64,000 nucleotides of DNA, taken from positions 5,585,501 to 5,649,500 of the forward strand of contig JAHQIY010000007.1 in assembly GCA_019054805.1 (NCBI GenBank), read 5' to 3'. Of this stretch, positions 24,001 to 35,999 are shown one piece after another (position 1 is the first letter of the stretch; every line of letters starts with the position of its first letter). Both the position numbers and the translations under genes were made by a program. The stretch comes from Brachionus manjavacas. Taxonomy: Eukaryota; Rotifera; Eurotatoria; Ploima; Brachionidae. The notes below the pieces were generated by a model. It worked only from the letters and a program-made list of their open reading frames with translations, had not been told where the DNA came from and ran no database searches.

Positions 24001-24976
24001 GGTCAAAACTTTGTTATCTGTTTACTTATTATTTTATTTATTGTTTATAAAATAAGGAATAACAAGGTAGTAATAAGCGTTCTAAAATGTGACTTAAAAT
24101 AAAAAAACAACAACAAAATTACGACTTACTTCCAACGACTCAATCAAAAGTACACCGTCTTCGTCGTTAAAATTATTGCCTTTAATTTTAAATTAAAAAA
24201 AAATAAAATAATTTCTTTTTAGTTAATTTACTTGATATGTCTACATCTTTTAGGTATCTATTTTTTTTGAAAATATCCTCTAAATATTTTACTCCTTGGC
24301 TACCGACAAAATTCCTTGAAATATTCTAAAAATAAAATAAACTCAGATAGTTTTAAAAGCTTCGAATGAATGTACCAAGTCTGTAATTGAAATGCTTTCC
24401 TCGAGTAAAATCGAGAGGTGTCTTAGCCCGCTGGAACCTATTTCATTACCACTTAGATCTAGTTTACTTACAGTTATGTTATTCTAGATAAAGAAAAATA
24501 AATATAATTTTCACCTAAAAAAACTTTTACTTTAAGGGCAAATGTCAAAGCTAGAATGCCCGTTGAGGTTAGACCGTAATTATTTAGGCTAATTGAAGAA
24601 GTCGGCAAGGATTTAAGAACAATTGAGCATGGAACTATGCGAAGGCTATGACAAATACTTTCGTACTCCGTGGTAGCATCTGTGCTGTAAGTAGAGCCAT
24701 TGTCGCTTTCCGAATCAAAATTATAAGATTCTAGTGACTGATGAGTATTTTCCCGCATTAAGGTGTTTTCTTGGCCCGGTGTTTCGACCTGAATTTGTGA
24801 TACTCCCGAGTCAATAGGCCTAAGATTTTTGTTATAAATATTTTCAATGTGTGAAGCTCGATTGCTTTGTATTGCTTCAATGCTGGGATCTTTTGTGGGG
24901 GCTAAATAGTCACTAGGTTAAATCAATTGGTAGAAATGTACCAAGTAAATATTTTACTTTTGCTTGTGGGTTGCAT
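18021..24976 (-). CDS. LRRC74: Leucine-rich repeat protein of the LRRC74 type with C-terminal EF hands
   Basis: Nine exons with matching phases (24976-24958, 24901-24531, 24483-24376, 24325-24232, 24179-24130, 19020-18661, 18608-18312, 18263-18130, 18072-18021) give 494 residues, near the size of vertebrate LRRC74A. After an acidic N-terminus (about 1-85) come ribonuclease-inhibitor-type repeats, for example VSKLDLSGNEIGSSG, ITHLNLSQNKLGEKSG, LIELNLSWNHFRKKG and LEELDLRSNRIGPTA. The C-terminus has two EF-hand loops, DTDGSMSVSYDE and DRDGDGEIDFSE. Each is split by an intron, and both have acidic residues at positions 1, 3 and 12. The last exon completes the second loop, which supports it. The family is cytoplasmic and poorly characterised. 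The 5.1-kb intron 24129-19021 carries an opposite-strand retrotransposon, a Merlin-like element and a palindrome. The gene looks intact. A or B paralogue status is undecided. Confidence 0.9.
19021..20092. other. Intron sequence without recognisable content
   Basis: This is the 3' part of the large LRRC74 intron on the minus strand. It is AT-rich. The patch at 19850-20035 contains ACGTAAA words like those at 15360-15480. No exon-like segment was seen. Confidence 0.35.
20093..20402. repeat. Palindrome with 83-bp arms
   Basis: Arms at 20093-20175 and 20320-20402 are inverted copies with few mismatches; both contain AAGGAAGGATTGTACCAACA and CTACGTTTGC. The loop is 144 bp. Direct copies of GATACATTT flank the unit at 20070 and 20429. 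It is probably a foldback or MITE-type element. It ends 35 bp before the Merlin-like copy B. Confidence 0.7.
20438..21475 (-). mobile_element. Merlin-like TIR element, copy B
   Basis: The left end GGTTTAATTTTTTGTGTTTG, then AATTACAAAATGTATCC, is repeated inverted at 21400-21475. The terminal inverted repeats are about 75 bp and include AAACATCGCACTTT. On the minus strand at about 21190-21090 a relic reads NGKDISRERIWAFGIVER, then VIPSQPDQSKC and a stop. This resembles the IS1016/Merlin-type DDE transposase segment around WVFGxVER. The superfamily call rests on that short match and is tentative. The copy is non-autonomous and lies in the LRRC74 intron. Confidence 0.6.
21556..22893 (+). mobile_element. 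Non-LTR retrotransposon with reverse transcriptase active site (decayed)
   Basis: This is the longest retrotransposon copy here. It enters within the RT domain (VYLDFVKTFDKVPHKRLL), passes FLSNRKQGV and RVPQGSVLGPFLFILFINDL, and contains the YADD catalytic motif (FKLYADDSKV). It then runs through the CR1-type C-terminal region (MLKNTFECRDRNLW, YIRPHLEFVIPVWNP) with many stops and frameshifts after 22105. The only long open part is 21713-22108. The (TAC)n tail is at 22871-22890. The endonuclease half is missing. It lies antisense in the large LRRC74 intron. Confidence 0.92.
22894..24129. other. Intron sequence without recognisable content
   Basis: This is the 5' part of the large LRRC74 intron (minus strand). 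It is AT-rich and I saw no coding segment or repeat that could be named. Confidence 0.35.
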
Positions 24977-26618
24977 TTTGAAATCAAGATAAAATTATGT
25001 TCTAATCGAGCATTCTGTTAATGCCTTAGTTGCATTCATAAAATTGAAAAAAATGAAATTAAATAATGGGAATTTCTGTCAAAATGTTAGTTTGTTTGAA
25101 TTTTTTGTTGGAATCTAAACAAATATTACCAAACATGAAAAGCTTCATTTTATTTAAAATTAATTGAAATTTGAATTTTTCCGAATTCTTTACAATGTAA
25201 ACTAAATGCAATTCGGAGAACATTCTTAATTATGAAGGTAAACAAAATTAACGGTGATAGAATAAAAATAATGAATTAAAAAGTTTTTTTTAAGCTTTTT
25301 TGTTGAGCTGAAATTGTGTGTTGTTAAGTTACCGGCTGAAGTTGCTCTAAGATTTTGAAAGAAATGAAAAATCTTTAATTTTCAATTAAATTGTTTAAAA
25401 TGTTTAGTAAATTGACGAAATTATTTTAAAAAATAGTTTTTATTTCTTCATTAATAAAAATAAATTTTAGATTTAATTTTTTCCAAACAAGTTAATTAAT
25501 TCAATACCGAATTAAATTAACTCTATTATCGATTGTGTTCAATAACTTTTTGCCAACTACATAATTTAATTATTTCGTTTCTCGCTAAAAAAAATTAATA
25601 AATAAAATTCAAAAGCTTTGTTTTCATGTTGTCTCTCTTTCGATTATGTTTAAATTTTTTTTCGAATTTTAAATAATAAAAACAAATTTATATAATCAAA
25701 TTATTGAGTGAAAAAAAATTAATTTTTTTGCAGTATGAAGTTTAGAAACCTTTCTTTTGGAGAAAATTATCATGAAATAATTTGTTAAAATTGAAAAGTT
25801 TTAGAGTAATTTAAAAGCAATACTAATTTTCTGATTAAACCAAAAGGCTTCTTTTAATTTATCCATTAAAATCGTTATGTTTTTTTAAACTTAGAAAACT
25901 TTTAGTTTTAAAAATGAGTATTGGTAGCTAAATTAAAAAAACTGGTTTTAAATTTTCTACCTTTAATTATTTGATCCCTTTTTAATAAAATAAAATTGAA
26001 AAAAAAACAGCATCTTATGTAAATATTTATATTAAAAAAATGTAACCATTTCGATATGGTTTAAATTTTTGCTTTAATTAATCCAAAATTCAGAATCTTT
26101 AATTGTTTATAAGCAGAGTTGTTTAAAAGTGAAAAGCCAAGTCTAAGTCAGGATTTGTTTTAACATTAAAACGCCCGGTGAAAAATGCAAAAAATTCGAA
26201 AAGTTAATTTTTAACGAATAAAAGATAGAATATTTTCTTTTTATAATTTTCAAATTTTCTAAAAATCAACAACAAAAAAATCAGTATTGCAATGTGCTAC
26301 TTTATTCAAAAGATATTGAAATTTAGAATCTTAATAATTAGGTCTAAAAACCAACTGGGCGTTCTAGTGCTAAGACAATAAATTAAAAAAGTAATGATTT
26401 ATAATTTTTCCATTCAAAATGATGAATTATAATGTTTTTAAGTCACAAGTTTTAAGTTAAGTCCGTAATAATTTAAATTTAAGTAAAATAATTTTCATTT
26501 ATTTTATAATTTCAAATTTAAATAAACTAGCTTATTCTTGAAATCCCATTATCTTAATTCGTTGTACAGTTTCCTTTGAGATACTTTGTCAAAACCTTTT
26601 TGAAATATAAATTCTAAC
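24977..26618. other. AT-rich intergenic stretch upstream of LRRC74
   Basis: It should hold the promoter of the minus-strand LRRC74 gene near 24980-25100. No TATA box or other element stands out. No coding sequence was seen. Confidence 0.35.
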
Positions 26619-26625
26619 CATTTCT

Positions 26626-26967
26626 AGCGGCGGTGAAGTTTGAAGCAAAAAAAATGAAAGCAAAAAAATTTAAAAATTAAAATATAAATTAATAATTTTG
26701 AATTTTTTAGCATTAAAATCAATTTTTATTTTAACAGAAAAATTTTAAAAAAAGCTTAACATTTAGTACTATTTCTATCAATATTCAATCTTTTCTCTAA
26801 ATATAAAAATATATTTTTTTTTTTGATTTTGTTTACTTTCAACAAATTTTGTTTGAAAATTTTGAACAGTAATTTTTTAAAATGATTGTCAATAATTGAA
26901 ATAACCTGGGTTTCAATTAAATAAAAATATATTTTGCTACAGTTTTGCTCCAAACTTCACCGCCGCT
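26626..26967. mobile_element. 342-bp MITE with GC-rich terminal inverted repeats and 7-bp target duplication
   Basis: Both ends read AGCGGCGGTGAAGTTTG, then AGCAAAA after one variable base, giving a 25-bp inverted repeat with one mismatch. Direct copies of CATTTCT flank it at 26619-26625 and 26968-26974. The interior is AT-rich and non-coding. The structure is that of a non-autonomous DNA transposon; the superfamily (hAT-like by duplication size) is uncertain. Confidence 0.85.
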
Positions 26968-27157
26968 CATTTCTAAATGTGCAATTAAATTTCATCGCAG
27001 ATTATAAAATATTTAAAGCATTGTAATGCTTTATTTTAAAACTATTCAAAAAGGATTGAAATTTTTTAAAATGCATTGATCAAATTTGAAAATTGAAATT
27101 TAATCAAAAATTTTACTTTGCTTTATTTATAATTTATTTCAACTAAGATTCTTTTCC

Positions 27158-27403
27158 CGGTTTTGTGAAATTAAGTAGCAAAAAACAGAACACAATAATA
27201 AAAAATATTATATTATAATATTTGCATCATCTGTCAAAGTCTGCTAAAGATGTGCAAAATCTCTGCAAATAGAACTTAACAGACTTTGGAAGTTGATGCA
27301 ACTATGAATGTTGCATTTCCAGAACTAATGTTGAACTAATAGTAAAAAAAATTAATTAATTTTTAATCATTTTGTTCTGTTATTTTGTACAAACCCTTTT
27401 TCC
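27158..27403 (-). mobile_element. Short inverted-repeat element (family also at 8810-9005)
   Basis: The left end (CCGGTTTTGTGAAATTAAGT, then AACAGAAC) and the right end (GTTCTGTTATTTTGTAC, AAACCC) are imperfect inverted copies. The interior has a weak internal palindrome around TCTGTCAAAGTCTG and CAGACTTTGG. It is homologous in reverse orientation to the fragment at 8810-9005. It is non-coding. Confidence 0.5.
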
Positions 27404-27540
27404 AAAAAAAAAAAAATAAAAAAAAAAAGTTGCCATATCTAAAAATTGAATTGCTTAATTTAAATGAGATTTGAATATCCTTTAAGCTTTCTTTTACTGA
27501 TACTATAAAATTTGATTAACTTAAACTATAAAACACTGTA

Positions 27541-28370
27541 ATAAAAGCAACACTGATGTATAGAAGCGAATGCTAAAACCTGAACACCTTCCGCACTGTC
27601 TAGAGAGGTTTCTCGGGATACAGCTTACCTATACAAAAGAACAAATTTAGAGCCATTGAATCAATGCATTAAAAATAAAAAACTACGATGGCTTGGACAT
27701 AATAATAATAATAATAAGCTACAGCAGACTAACTGCGGAGCAAGACAACAAGTAGCCTCGCTATGGTAGCTGTCTGGTTTTTACATAAAAATTTATATTG
27801 ATGAAATTTAGTTAATAGAAAAAAATTAATATTTTAGTTTCAAATATTTTTCAAGTTTTTTTTTAAATTCATTTTTTGATTTTGCATTAGCAACTTCAAC
27901 TGGTAATTTGTTCCACTCATTTAAAACTCGATTAGTCAAGAAACTATTCCTAATTTTGTCAATTATGTGGTCAATCTTCTTGGATGTTCTCGGATTCCTC
28001 CAGCTGGACTATTAGATGAGAGAGCATGGCTTTTAATGTGTGATTTCTGTAGCTGAACTTTACTTAGACAGTTCATTATCTTGAAGGTCTCGATTAAGTC
28101 TCCACGTTCACGTCTTGCCTTGAGTGTCGTTAATCCTAATCTTGTAAGTCTTTCTTCATATTTGGACATGTACTTAGAATGAAAGAAACACGGATACCAA
28201 AAATAGCCCTTAGAGACCTCAAGGGTGATGCAAGGTAGAACGATCAGCAGTAACATGGAGGCCAACAATCACGAAAGAGCTCACCGGAATGGTGATGACA
28301 TGAGGAGAAGCAAGAGTAAAGGGCTAAAGCATAAGTAATTACCTTACGCTCCAGAAGGAATGAATAAAGA
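27541..28370 (+). mobile_element. RTE-like retrotransposon 3' fragment, interrupted
   Basis: The left part (27541-27700) translates roughly as ATLMYRSEC, CLERFLGIQL and KLRWLGH. The right part (28162-28370) continues VLRMKETRIPKIALRDLKG, then KELTGMVMTWGEA after shifts. The order and words (LYGSE, LRRxLGI, RWLGHVLRM, WGEA) are those of the C-terminal region of RTE/L1-type ORF2 proteins. It is interrupted at 27701-28161 by another retrotransposon. It is decayed, with stops and shifts. Confidence 0.7.
27701..28161 (-). mobile_element. CR1-like retrotransposon copy nested in the RTE-like fragment
   Basis: On the minus strand it begins at 28161 with KYEERLTRLGLTTLKAR, RERGDLIETFKIMN and LVNEW-type VLNEWNKLPVEVANAK, all post-RT motifs. 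The 3' UTR ends with GTAGCTTATT and an (ATT)n tail at 27701-27716. Direct copies of TTGGACAT at 27693-27700 and 28162-28169 flank it as an 8-bp target duplication. It is 5' truncated. Confidence 0.9.
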
Positions 28371-28914
28371 AAAAACCTTTGTTTCAAGATTTATTTTAAA
28401 CAACTTAAACATATTACCCACGACAAAATTTTAAAAATAACTTAACTTTTATATCAATGTTTTTTAAAAAAGATTGTTTGGAAATAATTTAATTAAACTT
28501 GAAGACAATTGAAAAAATAACCTAACACTCAAAAACCGAATGTTTTTTATACGCTAAGTACTAGAAGGGTCCTAAAAACCCTTTTAAAAAATATCCTTTT
28601 TTGATAACATCAAGTACCATATTTATTCAAAATCTGTAAAAAGAATATACTGAATTTAAAAATAAGTTTCTCGTATTAATTTTTATTTTGATTTAAAAAA
28701 AATTAAGGTTTATTTTTAAGTTAAAATTTAAAATTACTCATAAAATTAATTAGATACAAATACAGGAAATTTTTTTTTTTTAATTCTTATTCGTAGCTTG
28801 TTCTTAACAATTTTTACATATTGATTTAAAAACCTTCCTTTCCTAAGACAAAGCACTTCTCTTTATCCATATTGTTCTTTATTTTGAATTTAAAAACTAA
28901 ATTCATATTAACAT
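28371..28914. other. AT-rich gene-free stretch
   Basis: Nothing recognisable lies between the nested retrotransposons and the Merlin-like copy C. Confidence 0.35.
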
Positions 28915-30155
28915 GGTTTAATTTTTTGTGTTTGAATTACAAAATGTATCCAATGTTGAAATAACATTGAAAAAGTGCGATGTTTAAAATTATTTTTTCA
29001 GTCTCAAATAAAAAAATAATTTTAAATTTTGATATTTGAAATTAAAATCTTTAGTGAAATAGAATGAGTTTAATTTTTATTTTAAAATCTGAAAAAAATA
29101 TTGAAATATTTTTTAATCTTTAAATAATTCATTTATTTATTTTTCCCGAACAAATTCTCATTCAGACTAGAAACATATGAAAAAACTAAAAATTTAATTA
29201 AATAAAATAAAATTAAACAAATAAAAAGAATAAAAATGAGTATTAAAAAGAAAAAAAAATAGATAAATAATTCATTTTGATTAAATTTTACATTCAATCA
29301 TTAAAAAACTGGATCTAGTCGGTTAGGTGAACCATAGTTCACTTATTATTCGAAATTTTTTGTTCTCAGGTTTTTTAAACAATTGGTTCACCCAATTTTT
29401 TTGTTCAAATAGAATTAGACGAAAGATTTTTAGATTATGCGAACAAATTGAATAAAGCTCAAAATTTAATAGAATGCCTTATTCTCGAAACTGATATAAA
29501 AATTAGTTAATAATTTTTTAGGTTTTTTTTTTTGGAGGAGTTTTAGAAATAGCATTTGCTATGATCTGGTTGACTTGGTATTACTCTTTCCATAATCCCA
29601 AATACCTAAATGCGCTCTTTTCTTAAATATTTGCCTTTCAGTATATAATAATAAAAATTAAAGAAAATTAAAATTAATCTTTCACCCTTTGTGTTTGACT
29701 TGGGGGAACATAGATTCATCTTTTTCCCAAAATTTACTTACTTCGCTCAACTTTAAATTTTCAATGTAATTATCTTTTCTATCTTATTTTTTATCATTAC
29801 ATTAGCTTTTTTAAATTAGGTGAACTAATAGTTAATAAAACCTGAGAACAAGAATCGTTCCAGTAACAGGTGAACCATAGTTTACATAACGGCCTACACA
29901 CGAAAAACTTTGTTTTCTTTTTATAAAATTTTGACATAAGTGATAATTTACTTTCGTTTGGTACTTTTTAACAAATACTCAATTGACAAAAAATGGAAAA
30001 CAGAGCGTAGATAATTTTTTAAACTAAAAATATTATCTTAAGAATCATCATATCACAAACCCAAAGTCAAATTTATAAAAAAAAAACAAGTTTATCATGC
30101 TTGCAATATTAATTTAAAATTATATTTTTATTTGAGACTGAAAAAATAATTTGCT
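28915..30155 (-). mobile_element. Merlin-like TIR element, copy C
   Basis: The left end GGTTTAATTTTTTGTGTTTG matches copy B. The middle has the shared AACTGGATCTAGTCGG and GGTGAACC...GTTCACTTATTATTCG block. On the minus strand, at about 29640-29550, the transposase relic reads VFGIMERVIPSQPDHSKC. The right inverted end is partly present at 30120-30155 and then breaks off. It is the longest of the three copies but is broken. Confidence 0.6.
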
Positions 30156-33100
30156 TTTAAATATTAAATATAATAATTTTTTTATTTTATTTTTACATCT
30201 ATATCTTTAATGTCTCAGTTGAATCATTGATATAAATGTTACCTTTATTAATTTAAATTATTTTTCTTAATCTAATTAATATCTATGCTTCCCACGATTT
30301 ATAGGATTTTAACACAGCAAGGTATAATGCAAAAAATAGCGCTAAAAGTGATAGAGAAGGATTTAAAAAAACATTTTATCTAGTTTAATAAATGAGGATT
30401 AATTAAATTATCAATACATTAAAATAAAAATAAACAGCAACTAAATAATAAACAATAAGTAAACTATAGAAAGAACACCAGTAAAAAATAAATAATTGAT
30501 CAGTAACAATAAATTATGAAACTATAGCCATTGTTTTAATTTAATTTTTTTTATTTTTTTATTTTTATTGTTAAAATCTTGAGGTACCGTATTCCCTCGT
30601 GCCATTATCCTGCTGCAAAGCTTAGACACTCTTTTTGACCATGCACTAAAGTAAATCTCGTCCATGCCAAAACATTTTTGATTAAGAACGCATGATCTAA
30701 TATTATTATCGGTTTGGAGCCGCATCAAACTCTGAAATTCTTAATTTAATGCATCATCAAGACTTGAGTTTAAGACATAAAATATAAAAAAAACAAAAAA
30801 AAATTAATTTTTCTGGTTCTGCACCAAATGCTTAATTCTTGGTTCTGCACCAAATGCATAATGAATAAAATCTCTTTTTATTTTTCTTGGTATTTATATC
30901 AATTACTTTTGACATTTAAAATTGGTTAATTCAGCTAATTACTTTTCCTGTCCTTACAATCAAAGACTTTTTTTATTAAATTTATCTCTTTAGTTTTTAA
31001 ATCAATCATTTATCTCTATTTTTTATTAATAAAAACGAAATAAAATTCTATTTAGCATTTTTTGAGACTTAATAAAAAATTTTAATTAGATTTAAGAAAA
31101 ATTATGGAAGTAATATCAAAAATTCTAAAATAGTGATTGTAAAAGATACGCTAATTTTAATAAGAAATAATCTATATAATAGCAGGAGTACCTCTCGGGG
31201 TCCGAGACAGAGTCTTGGTTTAGGATTTCGGCTGAGCATAAGGTTAGGATCTTTTAATTAAATTAGTCTTAACTTTAATAAATTAGATTTCTTTTTATTT
31301 ATTCTTTTTATTGTCGTTTTTTTATTAAAATTAGCGGTAAGAAATATTATAGGCATTTATAAAGCATGATTTATTGAAGGAACTAATTTTTAATTAATAA
31401 TTAATTTTTAATATTTAATAAAGCTTTCAAAATATTTTCTGAGGTAAAAAATCATGAAGTAAAAAGCATTCAAAATTCAAAAATTTACTTATATTAATTA
31501 TTAAAATTTTTTTGGTATTTTTTTTTGTTAATATTAAGACAACCTCCCTCCGTCTTTGTAATGACTATTTCAATTACCTTAAAGATTGACAAAAATAACT
31601 TAAATTAAAAATTAAAAAATGATTATCATTTTTGTTAAAAATTTACCTATCTGTATTTAAAGAATTTGCAGCCTTATTCCACGTCTCTTGCTTTTTTTCG
31701 AGCAATCTTATACCCAGCAAGTCATCGAGAAACTAGACTTATGTAGTAAAGACTTTTTTTGAGTGCCAGAAGTTCTGACGCCATCAAAATAAAAAAATTT
31801 AATTGATCATTTAAAGAAAGTAAAATAAAAATGATTAAATTAGAATGTGAAGAAAAGCTAAAAATATACAAAGGATTTTTTGCTTTTACTAAAATAACAG
31901 ACTTTTAAATATTAAGCACAAAAATGATAGAATTATTACTTTAAAAAATAATTTATTTATTTAATATAAAAATAGTTAAAACATTTTATCATTGTTAAGA
32001 TTTTTCATGTTTTTCCATGGTATCCATATTTAAATCTGAAAACCAGGCGTTTACAGAATCTTCATTAATAAACAAATACTAGAGAAATTTATAAGTGCAA
32101 AAAATTTAAGAAATTTTGAGTATTTGATTTTGGATATCGAACCAGTAAAATAAAATTACTGATATAGCTAGTTGAAAAAATATCTGGACTTTTTTCGATT
32201 TTAAGTATAATATTCAGTATTTGAACCAAATTTATGATTTTATAAATAAATTGAATTTTTAGAATTAAAAAAATTATTGGCATTCAGAATAATTTTTTTC
32301 AAATAAAATTATTTAAATTTTATTTTTTTTTGCTGAATGAATTTTTTAATATTAATTTTTTAGTTAGATTTTAAAAAGTACATAGTTGTTAGAGTAAGAT
32401 ATATTTGGAGAATAAGTTTGAACTAATATTTCTAAATATTTACAGAGTAATTGGATTTTTAAAAAGCTCTATTAAACAGTATCTATGAACTTAATTCTTA
32501 TAAGCTTAATTTGATTGTTAGTTTTTTAGGATTTTAAAAACAACATAGAAATAACTTGATTTTTTTGAAAAATTATGATACATTTTTTGCATATGTTAAT
32601 ATTGTTGAAAGAAAAAACTACTTTTGGTTAGAATAGTGTTAAATTTTGGTTAGAATTTATCAATATAAAATGAAAAAATAGGTTTTTTTTTTTATTAAAA
32701 TTAAACAAAACCAATCTTTTGTTGTTAAATTAACAAAAAATATAATTAGTCTTGAATTTTATTTCAAATTTAATTTCAAAATTGTAAATTAATATCAACA
32801 TTTCGGAATTAGCATTTAAAGCTGATACAGATTTTTAAGTATGTTGCATCAACAAATTAATTATCATTTAAAAACTAATTATTACTTCACCTAAAAATGA
32901 AATAACTGACTAGGATACGCTATTCTTTAGTTGAACATAATAAAACATAATAATGTATGAATTTTCTCATACTAGTGCATTCAGAAAGTTGAGACTACGC
33001 AAATTATTTTTAAAAATTTTAAGTGCTCTTTCGTCAAAACAAATTGATTAAAATCTTGTTTTTTTTTTAATTTAATTTAAATTATTTTGCATTATATTTT

Positions 33101-34229
33101 GTTATTTCTAAAGAATTTTAAAGTAGGACTCAGATGTTTTTTTTTCATTTTTTTAAACATAAAAAAATTATTTAAATGAAAAAGTTGTTAAATCCTGAAT
33201 GCTTTCATCGCCAGACATGATGGTAGGCTTTTATTTTTTTTAAAGTAATAGAAATTTTTTGTTCAAATACAAAACCATACTTCAAAGATGAATTTTCGAT
33301 CTAAATATATCTTTTTAAAGCCTTTTGTATTTTGGTATAATTCTTTCATTTAAAATAAACAATTTAGTGATTTAAGGACATTTATTTAGCTTGAAAATTT
33401 TTTTTTTTTGCAAAGGTAAATACTTTGCATCTTTAAACTCATCGTTTTGAAAAGAATTAATAATTTAAAACTAATTTAGAATAGTTTATTTTAAACCCAT
33501 TTTGACATGACTACTTAACTCATTATAAAAAAAATATTCATGTTAAAAATTGAATCGGTTTAAAATAAATTAAAGCTTCTAATTTGTTTATTTTTCTAAT
33601 AACAAATCAAATTTTCATAAAAAAATTGATATAATTAGCAAAATCGAAAAAAAATTTAACTTACATATTATATAATCGATTCAAAAAATAAAATTAAAAT
33701 AAATTTTTTGTTACTAAGCTCTAAAGTTATTCTTTAAGTGTTTGTAATTATTTTTAATTATTTAAATAAAAATATTCAAATTCATTAATCTCATGTTTAT
33801 GATCGTTTTGAAATAATAGTTAAAAAATTAAGTGAACTTTATTTTCTAATTTATTCAATGAATTTATTTTCGATCAGATTTCAAAATTAATCAAATTAAA
33901 AAAAAACGAAGTTTATTATTTAGATTAGAACATTAGAGACAAGAAAGGTAAAATAGCAATTCAAAATAAAAGAATTGCATACCAAAAATTGAATTAAAGA
34001 AAAAAATTTTCCAATTAATATTTAAAAAAGAAGAATTGGGTATAACGAGATTACGTTTTTTTGTAATCTCTTGAACTTAAGTTTTTTCTCTTCTGTTCCA
34101 AAACGCGTCATTTCTGCTTTAAAACCGCTTGGTAAGTTTCTTCAATGGTAAAAATTTCAGTTTATTGTAGTTAAAATAAATCATGAGTATACAAAAAATC
34201 TAATTTATTTATTTATTTGTTAATCTAAT
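30156..34229. other. Long AT-rich gene-poor stretch
   Basis: Two patches stand out from the background. At 30522-30728 the minus strand has a 68-codon open frame (LQTDNNIRSCVLNQKCFG, then WSKRVSKLCSRIMARG) that may be a transposon or exon relic; I do not recognise it. At 31185-31240 a GC-rich patch includes the small stem CTCGG-GGT-CCGAG. No gene could be supported. Confidence 0.35.
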
Positions 34230-34230
34230 T

Positions 34231-34422
34231 TTTAAAATATTATTTTTGTACATTTTTAAGGAAGTGAACTCATCTAAACCAAAAAAAGTCAATTTTTCAT
34301 TAAGTGTACATGCAATGATTTTTTAGCAAAAATTTCGGCTAAAATTTTTTCATCAATTGACTTTTTTTGGTTTAGATGAGTTCACTTCCTTAAAAATGTA
34401 CAAAAATAATATTTTTAAAATA
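34231..34422. repeat. Long hairpin with about 68-bp arms
   Basis: The left arm 34231-34298 and right arm 34355-34422 are nearly perfect inverted copies, sharing GGAAGTGAACTCATC and TAAACCAAAAAAAGTCAA. The loop is about 56 bp. Transcription would give a stable long hairpin. It may be a foldback MITE; no flanking duplication was found. Confidence 0.8.
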
Positions 34423-35999
34423 CTGTGGGCTAAGTTTAATAAAAGTAGAATAAAACAAAAATAAGTAACTACTTCTATACTTGTTAGTATTTAATATATC
34501 GAATGGTCAGAAAAATTGTTTAGATCCAAAAAGTCACCGACAACAATCGAAACTTTTTGCCTGTGACCAAGATCCATGAAAATGAGCCCATGAAATTGAA
34601 ATTTATGAATCGTCTTATTTTGCACTAAAATAAAGTCTTACTATTAATCATAAATTTATCACGATTCAAATTTTGATTAATGGTCAAATCTCGCATTCAG
34701 ATTGTCTTTTGTTTCATACCAAAGATAATTTAAAGTCTAAACTAGGTCGCTTGAATTATTTATCTATCTGATCAAAATTTAAAAATGTAAGAAATTTAAA
34801 AGAATCTCATACGAAAAAAAATAAAGCATTTGAATAGTTGGTAGATTGGTAATAAGAAAAGTTGAGATGATCTTGTTTAACTAGCTGAATTAACTGTCTG
34901 GATTAAATATAACTCAAAGAATTCCTTAGAGTCTGAACTGTTTAAATAATCAGGGGTTTTGAAACTCGATAGTTTTTTTCTATTGATATATCATATTTTT
35001 TGCTCACATTAGTTCTAGTTTGTTGATTTTTCCGACTTATCTAAAAATCAATTTTTAAACCCAGCTTTATTGAAATAGTTTACGATTAATTATGATATTT
35101 TCTAATGTATTTGCTTATTGCTAATAAATTTTAAATTAATGAATAATTTACATTTTAATTGATCAATTAAAAAAAGGTCCTAAAGGAAAAACTTAGCAAA
35201 AATCTAAAGCTTGTCTGTCAGTTAGGATAATGAAAATAATTTGTTTTATTTTTTTCGATTCGGAATTGAATTTTTAAAGCGGTAATTAATCAGAGCATGG
35301 AACAAGCTCGAGTACATTTGAATAATGCCTTTTTAGACACAGTCTTAAGGCTTTGATTCGAATTTCTGAGGCAACAAAAATAAGCTCAAATGGTAAAATG
35401 ATTTATTTGTTTAAAGTAATGCTTATCTGATTGCAATAATGGAATTTCCTGCTTTTTTCTTAATTAATTATTCATTCATTGTAAATCGAGGAGATTATTT
35501 TATGGGAATACATTTAAAAGGTTAATTGTTATGAAAAAACTTTGTCACAAGAAGTTGGCTTGAAATTCAAATTCTGGTAGTTCAAAATTTAACTAAATAA
35601 TTTTCTATTTGTTTTAGAAATATAAAAGTTTTTTTTGTGAAATAAAAAAAACCACATATTTTAATTTTAATTTTTTTTAATTTATAATAATTCTAATTTT
35701 AATCAAAAAATGTTTCCTTCATTTTTTCTTATTGGCAACAATGAATAAATCCAAATTTAAATTTAAATAAATATGAAACTTTTCATATTTTCAATTTTTT
35801 TTTATATGAACAAAGTTTTTGCCTATCATTGACAGTAATTAAAATCAAGAATTCCACTGTTTTATGGTTAAATGTAGGTGATTTAACTAATTTACTTTGC
35901 ATTTTTTTGCCTATGACTGAAAATCACTAAGATCAAGAATTCCAATGTAAAAAGGCTAAAGATTTTTTGAAGACTTCTCAAACCAAGTAGAGATTCTAT
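34423..35999. other. AT-rich gene-free stretch
   Basis: No reading frame, repeat or RNA gene was recognised. Confidence 0.35.

Noticed and set aside
30522-30728. 68-codon minus-strand frame as a gene
   Set aside because: Coding-like but no start context, splice partners or recognisable family; kept only as a remark in the gene-poor stretch.
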